A DNA stretch of 64,000 nt, taken from contig CAMBYH010000004.1 of NCBI GenBank assembly GCA_945872065.1, positions 1 to 64,000 on the forward strand, read 5' to 3'. Position 1 is the first letter of the stretch. Every line of letters begins with the position of its first letter. Below, piece by piece: positions 35,423-43,877 of the stretch. Source of the DNA: Arsukibacterium tuosuense. Its GTDB lineage: Bacteria; Pseudomonadota; Gammaproteobacteria; Steroidobacterales; GCA-2729495. The translations under genes were made by a program, and so were the position numbers. The notes beneath the pieces are model-generated. The model ran no database searches, was not told the DNA's origin, and worked only from the letters and a program-made list of their open reading frames with translations.

Positions 35423-35716
35423 CTAGCGGCGAACCGAATGCAGGACGTGGTCGTACTCGAAGTAGACGCTGAAGCCGTTGTAGTCCCAGCGGGTGATCGG
35501 CGGCTGGCCGACAGCGCCAGAGCGTGTGGCAGGCGGTCCAAAGCGTGCTTCTACACTGGCCGTGCTGCTGCCACGCTTCGGCCGTTCGGTGCTGGTGGGT
35601 TGGGCCGCATCGACGCCCTCGATCAGCAGGGTGTCGGCCCGGGCGGTGCCGTAAGGGCTGAGTAGACCCCCGGCCATTGCCAGGATCAGGACGAAGGCTT
35701 GTGTGCTTGCAGCCAT
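35423..35716 (-). CDS. Small exported protein of unknown function
   Basis: The 97-aa product has a signal peptide ending ARA (about residue 27) and a short mature part ending ITRWDYNGFSVYFEYDHVLH plus SVRR, a C-terminal motif I recall from small periplasmic proteins of other gammaproteobacteria. The rest (AAQPTSTERPKRGSSTASVE) looks disordered and is followed by FGPPATRSGAVGQPP, which gives it a resemblance to SmpA-like outer-membrane assembly modules, but this is weak. It lies upstream of mfd and divergent from sfsA. Confidence 0.7.
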   Translation of the reverse strand: MAASTQAFVLILAMAGGLLSPYGTARADTLLIEGVDAAQPTSTERPKRGSSTASVEARFGPPATRSGAVGQPPITRWDYNGFSVYFEYDHVLHSVRR

Positions 35717-35770
35717 GCTAACCTCTCCTTACGCTTGCACGGCCGAATATAGCACTCGGTCTTCGCTTAG

Positions 35771-35816
35771 ATAAACGACCTATCCCATGGACTTGGCTGG
35801 ATAAATGAGCTACCCG
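35771..35816. repeat. Imperfect 16-nt direct repeat before sfsA
   Basis: ATAAACGACCTATCCC (35771-35786) and ATAAATGAGCTACCCG (35801-35816) match at 12 of 16 positions and are spaced exactly 30 bp. The second copy contains the sfsA start codon. This could be a regulator site or chance. Confidence 0.3.
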
Positions 35817-36539
35817 CCTGGTTCTCACGGGATCCGCTTTACCACCCCTCTGCAGGAGGGCCGGCTGGTCCGCCGCTATCAACGCTTTCTGGCCGACGTG
35901 GAACTGCCGGACGGGAGCACGGTGACCGCCCACTGCCCCAATACCGGGGCGATGCTTGGTTGCCAGACCCCGGACTCCCGAGTGTGGCTGAGCCCGGCAG
36001 CCCGGCCTGGCAGGCGTTGCCCGTTTACCTGGGAGCTGGTGGAGGTCGATTCGGGAACGCTGGTGGGGGTGCACACTGGCCGGACCAACCAGCTGGTCGC
36101 TGCTGCCCTGCGTGCAGGCCTGGTCGCTGAACTGTCTGGCTATACGGCGTTGCAGGCGGAGGTCTCTGTGCCCGAAGCGGGTGTGCGCTTCGACTTTGTA
36201 CTGCGGGGACCGGGCTTGCCGGACTACTACCTGGAGGTGAAAAACGTGACCGCGGCTGTGACCGACCGACGCGCAATTTTTCCCGATGCGGTGAGCACGC
36301 GGGCCGCGCGGCATGCCCGGGAGCTGGCGGTATTACGCCGGGCAGGTGCACGGGCGGGGGTGCTTTTTTGCGCCCAGCGTGCCGATGTGGACGTCGTGGC
36401 ACCCGCAGACGAAGTGGATCCGGATTACGGTCGGGCCCTGCGCGCGGCCGTAGCTGACGGAGTGGAGGTGCTGGCTATCGGGGCGACGGTCTCCCCGGAG
36501 GGCATCTGGATCAATCGCCGGATCGCCGTGGAGCTCTGA
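35805..36539 (+). CDS. sfsA: DNA/RNA nuclease SfsA
   Basis: SfsA proteins (sugar fermentation stimulation protein) are OB-fold plus PD-(D/E)xK nuclease-like proteins. The 244-aa product has LVRRYQRFLADVEL, the signature HCPNTGAMLGC, GVHTGRTNQLV and the nuclease core VRFDFVLRG...YYLEVKNVT followed by FPDAVSTRAARH. The E. coli protein is 234 aa. ATG 35805 begins just before the conserved strand. It is followed 2 bp later by the LolC-like gene. Confidence 0.93.
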   Translation: MSYPPGSHGIRFTTPLQEGRLVRRYQRFLADVELPDGSTVTAHCPNTGAMLGCQTPDSRVWLSPAARPGRRCPFTWELVEVDSGTLVGVHTGRTNQLVAAALRAGLVAELSGYTALQAEVSVPEAGVRFDFVLRGPGLPDYYLEVKNVTAAVTDRRAIFPDAVSTRAARHARELAVLRRAGARAGVLFCAQRADVDVVAPADEVDPDYGRALRAAVADGVEVLAIGATVSPEGIWINRRIAVEL

Positions 36540-36541
36540 CG

Positions 36542-37795
36542 ATGCTGCGACCCGCCACGGTCTGGATTGCCCTGCGCTACCTGGGAGCCCAACGAACGAA
36601 CCAGTTTGCCTCGCTGGTGGCCCTGGCCTCCGTGGTGGGCGTGGCTCTCGGCGTGGCAGCACTGATCGTCGTGCTCTCGGTCATGAACGGCTTTGAGAAC
36701 GAGTTGCGGTCCAGGCTCGTGGCGATCACCGGACACGCGGCGGTGCTGACGGGTAACCGGGAGCCGGCCTGGCGGGAGCTCCTCGCTGACGTCAAGGGGT
36801 TCCCCGGTGTGGAATCGGCAGCGCCGTACATCGAACTCGAGGCCATGGTGGCAGTTGGCGGTGAACTGGCCGGCGCCATTATTGAAGGAGTAGACCCGAC
36901 GCGCCGGGCGCCAATTGCCGGCCTTGAGGGTGCGCTGACCGGGGGTTCCCTTGGCGACCTCGCGCCCGGTTCCTGGCGGACCCTGATGGGGCGCGCCCTT
37001 GCCGTCCGCCTCGGCGTGGGCACCGGCGATACCGTGCGGGTACTGGTCCCCGCCCGGGATGCCCGGGGCCGCGTTACCTCCCGCCTCCGGGAACTGACCA
37101 TTGCGGGAATCTTCGAGGTGGGTGTTCGGGACCACGATGCTGTCCGTCTGCTCATGAATCTCTCCGACGCAGCAGTGCTGGCTGGCCTCAGCGACAACGT
37201 CACGGGTATTCGTCTCCAGACCACCGACATCTTTGCGGCGCCACAGATCCTTCAGGGCTGGCTCGCGCAGTGGACAGCAGGTGGGCGGAGCGCGCCTGGC
37301 ACCACCGACTGGACGCGGGACAACGCCACCTATTTCCGGGCGGTACGGATTGAGAAGACGATGATGACGCTCCTGCTTTCCCTGATCGTGGCAGTGGCGG
37401 CGTTCAATATCGTGGCCACTCTGGTGATGGTCGTCACGGACAAGCGGCCCGGGATTGCCATCCTGCGTACCCTCGGTTTCTCCCGGCGCGCAGTGGTGGC
37501 GATGTTTGCCCTGCAGGGCATCCTGATCGGCTGGGCAGGTGTGCTGATGGGCATTGGCGGCGGCGTCCTGCTGGCAACCAACATCGGGACAGTGGCTCCG
37601 GCGCTGGAGCGCTTCTTCGGTTTTCAGTTCATGCCAGCTGATGTTTACTACCTGACCTCCCTACCTGCGGACCTGAAGGGTGGCGATCTTTTCTGGGTCA
37701 GCTTCATCGCACTGGCGCTGACGGCGTGTGCGACCATTTATCCCGCGCTGCGTGCAGCGGCTGTGGCCCCAGCTGAAGTTCTGCGGTACGAATAG
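36542..37795 (+). CDS. Lipoprotein-releasing ABC transporter permease (LolC/LolE family), first copy
   Basis: The 417-aa protein is a MacB/FtsX-type permease with one N-terminal membrane helix ([23 protein letters not shown], a LolC/E hallmark), a large periplasmic domain and three C-terminal helices, ending EVLRYE. With LolD it extracts outer-membrane lipoproteins from the inner membrane. Two related permease genes occur in tandem here, consistent with the LolC-LolE heterodimer; which is LolC and which LolE I cannot decide by eye. Confidence 0.9.
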   Translation: MLRPATVWIALRYLGAQRTNQFASLVALASVVGVALGVAALIVVLSVMNGFENELRSRLVAITGHAAVLTGNREPAWRELLADVKGFPGVESAAPYIELEAMVAVGGELAGAIIEGVDPTRRAPIAGLEGALTGGSLGDLAPGSWRTLMGRALAVRLGVGTGDTVRVLVPARDARGRVTSRLRELTIAGIFEVGVRDHDAVRLLMNLSDAAVLAGLSDNVTGIRLQTTDIFAAPQILQGWLAQWTAGGRSAPGTTDWTRDNATYFRAVRIEKTMMTLLLSLIVAVAAFNIVATLVMVVTDKRPGIAILRTLGFSRRAVVAMFALQGILIGWAGVLMGIGGGVLLATNIGTVAPALERFFGFQFMPADVYYLTSLPADLKGGDLFWVSFIALALTACATIYPALRAAAVAPAEVLRYE

Positions 37796-37808
37796 GAACG
37801 CTGCCGGT

Positions 37809-39056
37809 ATGTTGCGTCCCTACGAGCTGGCCATTGCACTCCGTTACGTCCGGTCCCGGAACAAGAACCAGTTCATCTCCTTTATCTCCATCATTTCGAT
37901 GGCCGGCATTGCACTTGCCGTTGCTGTACTGATCATCGTCCTGTCGGTCATGAACGGTTTCGAGGCTGAGGTCCGCAACCGGATTCTGCAGGTGGTCGCC
38001 CACGCGTCAATCACCGGCCTCGACGGCCGGATCAGCGACTGGGAGTCGCTGGCCACTGTCGCGGGCCAGGATCCTGAGGTAGAGGCCGTTGCCCGCTTCG
38101 TGGATGGTCAGGCCATGCTCCTGGGTGCAACTGAGATCCGTGGCGTGCAGGTGCGGGGAGTGGATCCGGCCGCTGAACTCAGGACCTCAGCCCTTGGTAG
38201 CCTCATGGTTGCGGGCACCCTGGAGGGACTCAAGCCTGGTGGCTTCGGGATCGTCCTGGGCAAGACTCTGGCGGAGCAGCTCGACGTGCAGGTTGGCGAC
38301 GCCGTGATCATGCTGGTCTCCCAGGGCATTACCACTCCCGCCGGGGTTGTGCCCCGCATGCGCCGCTTTCGTGTCACGGGCATCTTCTATGCAGGCATGT
38401 ACGAGTTCGATCGGGCGCTGGCCTTTGTCAACATCAGTGACGCCCAGCGGCTACTGCGCTTTGGTGAGGATGTTTCCGGAGTGCGCCTTGCGATCCGTGA
38501 TCCCTTGCAGGCGGCGACGGTAGTCCGGGCCGTAGCCAACGCCTGGGGTGGCGGGGTCTACGTGACTGACTGGACCCGGGAGCATGGGAACTTCTTCCGC
38601 TCGATCCAGCTGACGCGCTCCATCGTGTTCGTGATCCTGCTGCTGGTAGTCGGCGTGGCCGCTTTCAATATTGTTTCCACCCTGGTGATGGTGGTCCGGG
38701 ACAAGCGGGGGGAGATCGCCATTCTCCGGACCCTCGGGGCAGCGCCCGCTGCTATCCTGACCGTCTTCGTCCTTCAGGGCGCGGTGGTTGGCGTCGTGGG
38801 GACTGTCGTGGGTGTGGTGTGTGGGGTTCTGGGGGCCTGGAACGTGAGTGCGATTGCCGCGTTCATCGAGCGGCTTACAGGCTTTCAGTTTCTGGCGCCC
38901 GATGTCTATTTCATCAGTGAGTTGCCGAGCCGCCTGCTCTGGACAGATGTCTGGCAGATTGCGGGCATTGCCCTGCTCCTCGGCCTGGTTTCGACGATCT
39001 ATCCCGCCTGGCGGGGTGCTGTCACGGCGCCGGCGGAGGTGTTGCGTTATGAATGA
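37809..39056 (+). CDS. Lipoprotein-releasing ABC transporter permease (LolC/LolE family), second copy
   Basis: This 415-aa protein is similar to the preceding permease along its length: [40 protein letters not shown], periplasmic domain, three C-terminal helices and the same EVLRYE ending. In LolC, a Hook loop recruits the chaperone LolA; the segment around [20 protein letters not shown] lies where that loop is expected, making this the more likely LolC, as inference. ATG 37809 follows the first permease by 13 bp and the gene overlaps lolD by 8 bp. Confidence 0.9.
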   Translation: MLRPYELAIALRYVRSRNKNQFISFISIISMAGIALAVAVLIIVLSVMNGFEAEVRNRILQVVAHASITGLDGRISDWESLATVAGQDPEVEAVARFVDGQAMLLGATEIRGVQVRGVDPAAELRTSALGSLMVAGTLEGLKPGGFGIVLGKTLAEQLDVQVGDAVIMLVSQGITTPAGVVPRMRRFRVTGIFYAGMYEFDRALAFVNISDAQRLLRFGEDVSGVRLAIRDPLQAATVVRAVANAWGGGVYVTDWTREHGNFFRSIQLTRSIVFVILLLVVGVAAFNIVSTLVMVVRDKRGEIAILRTLGAAPAAILTVFVLQGAVVGVVGTVVGVVCGVLGAWNVSAIAAFIERLTGFQFLAPDVYFISELPSRLLWTDVWQIAGIALLLGLVSTIYPAWRGAVTAPAEVLRYE

Positions 39057-39786
39057 AGTGCCGGCGCTCGAGTGTCGTGACCTCTGCAAGTCGTTTGCCG
39101 AAGGCGCCGCAGTCCTGGAGGTTCTCAAGGGTATCAATCTCATCGTTGCCCGCGGCGAGCGGGTGGCGATCGTGGGTCCCTCCGGGGCGGGCAAGACCAC
39201 TCTGCTCCAGCTCCTCGGCGGGCTCGACACGGCCACGTCCGGCCAGGTGCTGATCTGCGGCCAGGACATGGCTGCGACCGGCGACGCGGAGCGCGGCCGC
39301 ATCCGCAACCAGCATCTGGGCTTTGTCTACCAGTTCCATCACCTGTTGCCGGAGTTCACGGCCCTCGAAAACGTGGCCATGCCCCTGCTGGTACGAAGGG
39401 AGTCACTTGAGGCCGTCCAGGCCCGGGCCCGTCAGGTCCTGGAGCGGGTGGGTCTCGCTGATCGGCTGGAGCACAGGCCGGGCGAGCTGTCAGGGGGTGA
39501 GCGTCAGCGGGTCGCCGTGGCGCGAGCCCTTGTGACAGAGCCTGCAGTGGTTCTGGCTGACGAACCCACGGGCAATCTTGACCGGAAAACCGGCGACAAC
39601 GTGCTCAAACTGATGCTGACCTTGAATCGTGAAGTGGGCGCGAGCCTGGTGATCGTCACCCACGACCCGCGGATAGCCAGCCGGATGAACCGGGTGCTGC
39701 GCCTGACCGATGGCGGCCTCGAAGATGCTACAGCTGACTACCGCGGCGACGCGCTTCCCGGTGCCGCAAGCGCCGCTGCGTCATGA
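39049..39786 (+). CDS. lolD: Lipoprotein-releasing ATPase LolD
   Basis: LolD powers lipoprotein release by the two Lol permeases encoded before it. The 245-aa ABC protein has Walker [10 protein letters not shown] (about 43-51), the Q-loop region [10 protein letters not shown], signature [15 protein letters not shown] and Walker [29 protein letters not shown] is a strong LolD marker. The C-terminus overlaps the convergent DUF2062 gene by 59 bp, so the last about 20 residues ([19 protein letters not shown]) are encoded in both strands. Confidence 0.95.
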   Translation: MNEVPALECRDLCKSFAEGAAVLEVLKGINLIVARGERVAIVGPSGAGKTTLLQLLGGLDTATSGQVLICGQDMAATGDAERGRIRNQHLGFVYQFHHLLPEFTALENVAMPLLVRRESLEAVQARARQVLERVGLADRLEHRPGELSGGERQRVAVARALVTEPAVVLADEPTGNLDRKTGDNVLKLMLTLNREVGASLVIVTHDPRIASRMNRVLRLTDGGLEDATADYRGDALPGAASAAAS

Positions 39787-40261
39787 GCCGCCAGCCGGTA
39801 TTGCTCAGCAGATAGGCCGCACCGGCCAGCGTAAGCCCCGTGACGACGGCGCCCAGCCACAGCGGGCGCCACGTCTCAGCCAGCGCCAGCGCCAGTTCCA
39901 TCCAGGGCTGGCCCAGGTGGAGATCCGAGGGCGGGAGCTGCATCAGGAAGCTGCCCAGCATGTACTCACCATAAATTATCGGGCCGTAGGTGAGCGGATT
40001 GGCTATCCAGGTGCTGAGCACGGCGACGGGCAGGTTTACCCGGAGCAGCAGGGCGGCCACCACCACCACCGGCGTGTGGCCCAGAAACGGCATGACACCC
40101 ACAAAGAGGCCGAGGACCAGGCCGCCAGTGACGCTGCGCCGGTTGATCGAGAAATAGACGGGGTGGGCCAGCAAGGCCCGAAAGGGCCGGAGGTACCACG
40201 CCGCATGCTCCTGATTCCCGCGATATGGGGCAGATAGTCGCCTGAAGAATTTGCGGAGCAT
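39728..40261 (-). CDS. DUF2062 membrane protein
   Basis: The 177-aa protein has an N-terminal soluble stretch and three or four membrane segments ([60 protein letters not shown]). GLFVGVMPF and the N-P-x-T motif are typical of DUF2062, whose function is unknown. In Pseudomonas a DUF2062 gene also lies between lolCDE and comEC. It ends inside lolD in the opposite direction. Confidence 0.87.
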   Translation of the reverse strand: MLRKFFRRLSAPYRGNQEHAAWYLRPFRALLAHPVYFSINRRSVTGGLVLGLFVGVMPFLGHTPVVVVAALLLRVNLPVAVLSTWIANPLTYGPIIYGEYMLGSFLMQLPPSDLHLGQPWMELALALAETWRPLWLGAVVTGLTLAGAAYLLSNTGWRLMTQRRLRHREARRRGSQL

Positions 40262-40325
40262 CCGGTACCTTGGGCCAAGCAGCGTCGTAAACCTTCATTA
40301 TCCAGAGTCCGGACCTTGATTTGCC

Positions 40326-42674
40326 ATGGCCCTGGCAGCCAGTTTGAGCCTTTTGCTTGCCGGGATCCTGCTCTGGAGCCCGGTTCTGCTGATCTCGGCT
40401 AACCAGGCACTGGCGCTGCTATTGGTGGCTGCCGCTCTCGCGGGCTGGCGGGGCGGACGGCGACCGCTGACCATAACCCTGCTGGCGGGTCTGCCCCTGG
40501 TTCTGGTGGCAGCCTCCGTTGACAGCCTCCTGCGGGAGTCCTGGTCTGCCGGCTCTGCGACGCTCCCGGGCTCTCCCCCAGACATTCTCGTGGCTGGAAG
40601 TGTCTGTGAGTTCCCCCGGGCGCAGCCCGGTTCCCGGCGCTTCATCCTGAGCACCGATGCCGAGTCGCACAGCCGTGGCGTCCCGGAGCGGGTATTAGTC
40701 ACCTGGTACAAGAGCAGCACCGCGCCTGCGGCGACGCCGGAGCCCGGTCAGCGCTGGCGGCTCAGTCTGCGCCTGCGAGCACCCCGGGGTCTGAGCAATC
40801 CCGGTGGCTTCGACTATGAGCGGTGGCTCTTCAGCCAGCATATCGGCGCGACGGGGTGGGTCCGGGAGTCGGCAGCGAATGCCCGCCTGCCAGGGAGCAC
40901 GCCGCTTTGTCCCGCAGCCGGATGGCGCGCGGAGATTGCCCGGCAGATCGCCACTGCACTGAAGGGCAGGGACGCAGCACCCTATGTACTGGGACTCGCC
41001 ATCGGTGCTTACCAGGCTCTGCCCGAGAGTGAATGGGACAAACTCCGGCGCACCGGCACGATTCACCTGATCTCCATCTCGGGCTTCCACATCGCCCTGG
41101 TCGCAGGTCCCGCGGCCTTGCTGGGACTGCTCCTCGCCAGGTTTCTCCTCGCGGCAGGTTGCCGCTGCCGGCCGCGGGTACTGGCTGCCTGGACAGCGCT
41201 GCTTGCCGCCAGCCTCTATGGCGCACTGGCCGGCTTCAGCGTGCCTACCGCCCGGTCAGTGCTCGCCGTCGGTCTCATTGCGGTGCTGGCCACCTGGCGA
41301 CGGGGCCTCTCGGGAGCCGAGTTTTTCGCCGCCGTGGTCCTGGGTGTGTTGCTGATCGAACCTCTCGCGCCGCTGGTGCCGGGATTCTGGTTGTCCTTCG
41401 CCGGCGTGGTGGTCCTGGTCGCGGTGGGTATGGCTTTAAGGACGCCTGTGAGTGCGCCAGGTTCCGTCCGACTGCTTGTGGTAACCCAGGCGGGCATGAC
41501 GGTGGGCCTCGCGCCACTGCTGGTGGTCTTCTTTGGCCAGATTCCACTCAGTGGGACGCTGGCCAACCTCGTCGCCGTCCCGGCGTTCAGTTTGGTCCTG
41601 CTGCCGGTGACGCTCATCGGGACCGCGACGGTGGTAGTTGCGCCCCAAGCAGGGGCGGCCATTCTCGGGATGGCGGCAGACTGCTTCGACGTCTGGCGAT
41701 GGTTCCTGGACTGGTGCGCCAGTCTGCCGATGGCGGTGTGGTATCTGCCAGAACCACCACTGGTGGCCATCCTGCTGGCCGGTGTGGGGGTGGTTGCCGC
41801 TCTCTGGCCACCTCCCGCGCCCTGGCGCTGGCTCGGTCTTGGGATGCTGGCGGGCCTCATGGCGGCCAGGAGCGGGCCCGTGCCGCCCGGGGGCCTCCGT
41901 GTGACTGTCCTCGACGTGGGGCAGGGGCTTGCCGTTCTGCTGCAGACGGCAGGCCATACGCTGCTATACGACACCGGGCCCGCCTTCCGGAACAGTGATG
42001 CGGGAGAACGGGTGGTGGTTCCTGCCCTTCAGGCGCTCGGCGTCCGGCGCGTGGACACGCTGCTGGTGTCCCACGCTGACGCCGATCATCGCGGAGGCGC
42101 TGCCAGCGTTCTGGAGCGCTATCCGGCCCAACGCTTGCTTGGTGCCGGACCCGACCAGCAGCCGTGGCCGCCGTGTCAGGCGGGAAGCAGCTGGCGCTGG
42201 GACGGATTCCTGTTTGAGATACTTCATCCTGTCGCGGCTGGTACCTGGACCGATGACAACGCGACCTCCTGCGTGCTCCGCGTCTCCGGCGCCGGCGTGA
42301 GCTTGCTGTTCCCCGGCGATATCGAAGCCAGTGTCGAGCATGATCTGGTGGCGCAAGCCGGCTTTCGCGGTGCAGATCTGGTCGTCGCTCCCCACCATGG
42401 CAGCCGAACCTCATCCTCTGCTGAATTCGTTGCGGCCACCAGGCCACGCTATGTGGTCTTCGCGACGGGTTTCCGGAATCGTTGGCACTTTCCCGCCACC
42501 GAAGTGGTCGAGCGCTGGCGAGAGGCCGGCGCCTGTGTACTGGACACCGGAGCCGACGGTGCGCTGCAGTTCGAAGTGACGCCCGGCAACAGTCTCCGTC
42601 TGGTGCGCCGGCAGCGCGCTGTCGTTCCGGGCGTCTGGGTGGCGCGTCCCGGTGCACAGCCGCCTTGCAGGTGA
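40326..42674 (+). CDS. comEC: ComEC/Rec2 DNA-internalisation protein
   Basis: ComEC forms the inner-membrane channel for DNA uptake in natural transformation. The 782-aa protein has N-terminal membrane segments, an OB-like DUF4131 domain (about 90-190), a central Competence domain with SISGFHIALVAGPAALLGLL, then a C-terminal metallo-beta-lactamase domain from about residue 520 (VTVLDVGQGLAVLLQTAG) with the metal motif SHADADHRGG at about 577-586 and APHHGS. All zinc ligands of that fold are present. No other competence genes are in the window. Confidence 0.95.
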   Translation: MALAASLSLLLAGILLWSPVLLISANQALALLLVAAALAGWRGGRRPLTITLLAGLPLVLVAASVDSLLRESWSAGSATLPGSPPDILVAGSVCEFPRAQPGSRRFILSTDAESHSRGVPERVLVTWYKSSTAPAATPEPGQRWRLSLRLRAPRGLSNPGGFDYERWLFSQHIGATGWVRESAANARLPGSTPLCPAAGWRAEIARQIATALKGRDAAPYVLGLAIGAYQALPESEWDKLRRTGTIHLISISGFHIALVAGPAALLGLLLARFLLAAGCRCRPRVLAAWTALLAASLYGALAGFSVPTARSVLAVGLIAVLATWRRGLSGAEFFAAVVLGVLLIEPLAPLVPGFWLSFAGVVVLVAVGMALRTPVSAPGSVRLLVVTQAGMTVGLAPLLVVFFGQIPLSGTLANLVAVPAFSLVLLPVTLIGTATVVVAPQAGAAILGMAADCFDVWRWFLDWCASLPMAVWYLPEPPLVAILLAGVGVVAALWPPPAPWRWLGLGMLAGLMAARSGPVPPGGLRVTVLDVGQGLAVLLQTAGHTLLYDTGPAFRNSDAGERVVVPALQALGVRRVDTLLVSHADADHRGGAASVLERYPAQRLLGAGPDQQPWPPCQAGSSWRWDGFLFEILHPVAAGTWTDDNATSCVLRVSGAGVSLLFPGDIEASVEHDLVAQAGFRGADLVVAPHHGSRTSSSAEFVAATRPRYVVFATGFRNRWHFPATEVVERWREAGACVLDTGADGALQFEVTPGNSLRLVRRQRAVVPGVWVARPGAQPPCR

Positions 42675-42753
42675 CGCTGCTGCCTGGCTGATCCTGTGAC
42701 CACCCAAGGACGTCGATGTATAGTGGCGGTCGTCTGGTTCGGAACGGGTGCTC

Positions 42754-43440
42754 ATGCTCGAGATCGTGATTGCTGGCGGCTGGGTCATGGTGCCCATCAT
42801 CCTGTGTTCCGTGATGGCCGCCGCCATCGTCCTGGAGCGTCTCTGGACCCTCCAACCCACCCGGGTCGTGCCGCGGGACCTGTCCCGTAAGGTGTGGGAC
42901 TGGGTAAGCAGCAACCAGCTGAACCCGCAGCACATCCAGGAACTGCGCCTGAACTCGCCCCTGGGGCAGATCCTCGCCGCCGGACTCGCCAGTCGCCAGC
43001 AGGATCGCGCCACGATGAAGGAGGCCGTTGAGGATACGGGCCGGCACGTCGTCCACGAACTGGAGCACTACCTGAACACACTGGGCTCCATTGCTGCGGT
43101 TACCCCGCTACTCGGCCTGCTGGGCACCGTTACGGGCATGATCCGCACGTTCGGCGCGCTGACCTCCGGTGGCGCCGGGGACCCGGCCGCGCTGGCTGGC
43201 GGAATCTCGGAGGCCTTGATCACGACGGCTGCGGGTCTGATGGTGGCGATCCCCTCCCTGATTGCCTATCGCTATCTCCGGGGCCGCGTCGACACCCTCA
43301 TAGTGCAGATGGAAAAAGAAGCCATCGCTCTGGTCGAAGCTCTGCAGCGCAAGCAGTTCGTCGACACACTGGGACGGTCCAGTAATGCGACAGCGGCGCA
43401 GATCGGCGCCCGCAACGCAGCCCCGGCGAGCGGCCACTGA
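42754..43440 (+). CDS. exbB: ExbB/TolQ-type proton channel subunit
   Basis: The 228-aa inner-membrane protein has three membrane segments (about 4-26, 108-130, 148-170). GSIAAVTPLLGLLGTVTGMIRTF and LAGGISEALITTAAGLMVAIPSL are the conserved TM2-TM3 segments of the MotA/TolQ/ExbB family. With ExbD it would convert proton-motive force into work on an energy-transducing partner. No tonB is adjacent; a similar exbB-exbD pair precedes lpxK in Pseudomonas. ATG 42754 is preferred over the GTG at 42748. Confidence 0.9.
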   Translation: MLEIVIAGGWVMVPIILCSVMAAAIVLERLWTLQPTRVVPRDLSRKVWDWVSSNQLNPQHIQELRLNSPLGQILAAGLASRQQDRATMKEAVEDTGRHVVHELEHYLNTLGSIAAVTPLLGLLGTVTGMIRTFGALTSGGAGDPAALAGGISEALITTAAGLMVAIPSLIAYRYLRGRVDTLIVQMEKEAIALVEALQRKQFVDTLGRSSNATAAQIGARNAAPASGH

Positions 43441-43441
43441 C

Positions 43442-43870
43442 GTGAAGATGCGCAGGTCCGCCACGCGGGACGAGCCTGAGCTCAACGTCGTGTCCCTGGT
43501 CGACGTGGTCCTGCTTCTTTTGATTTTCTTCATGCTGACGACGACCTTCGTGCGGCCGTCCCAGATCTCAATCCGCCTGCCGGAAGCGGGCGTCAGTTCT
43601 GATGTCGCGCTGGACGGGCAGGAGCTGGAGATCTCCGTGACCGGCAAAGGCGAGTTTAGGGTGAATGGCCGGGCACTGGTCGACTCCCGTCCGGAGACTC
43701 TGGAGGCCGCGATTCGCAAGGTCGTGCCCGACGTGCTCCCGCGGCACGTCACGCTGAGTGCAGATGGTCGGGCCAGTCATCAGGACGTGGTCACCGCGAT
43801 GGACGTGGCAGGCCGTCTCGGCTTTGTCGAAGTCCGCATCACGACGGTAAGAGCGCGGCCGCCGGAGTGA
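43442..43870 (+). CDS. exbD: ExbD/TolR-type proton channel subunit
   Basis: The 142-aa protein has one membrane helix (VVSLVDVVLLLLIFFMLTTTF) with the essential Asp of the family (LVDVV, about residue 18), and a periplasmic domain ending GFVEVRITT. It functions with ExbB in the proton-driven complex. The frame is open upstream from ATG 43385, overlapping exbB by 56 bp, but the GTG at 43442 lies directly after the exbB stop and begins at the family's usual N-terminus. Confidence 0.88.
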   Translation: MKMRRSATRDEPELNVVSLVDVVLLLLIFFMLTTTFVRPSQISIRLPEAGVSSDVALDGQELEISVTGKGEFRVNGRALVDSRPETLEAAIRKVVPDVLPRHVTLSADGRASHQDVVTAMDVAGRLGFVEVRITTVRARPPE

Positions 43871-43877
43871 GGGGATC

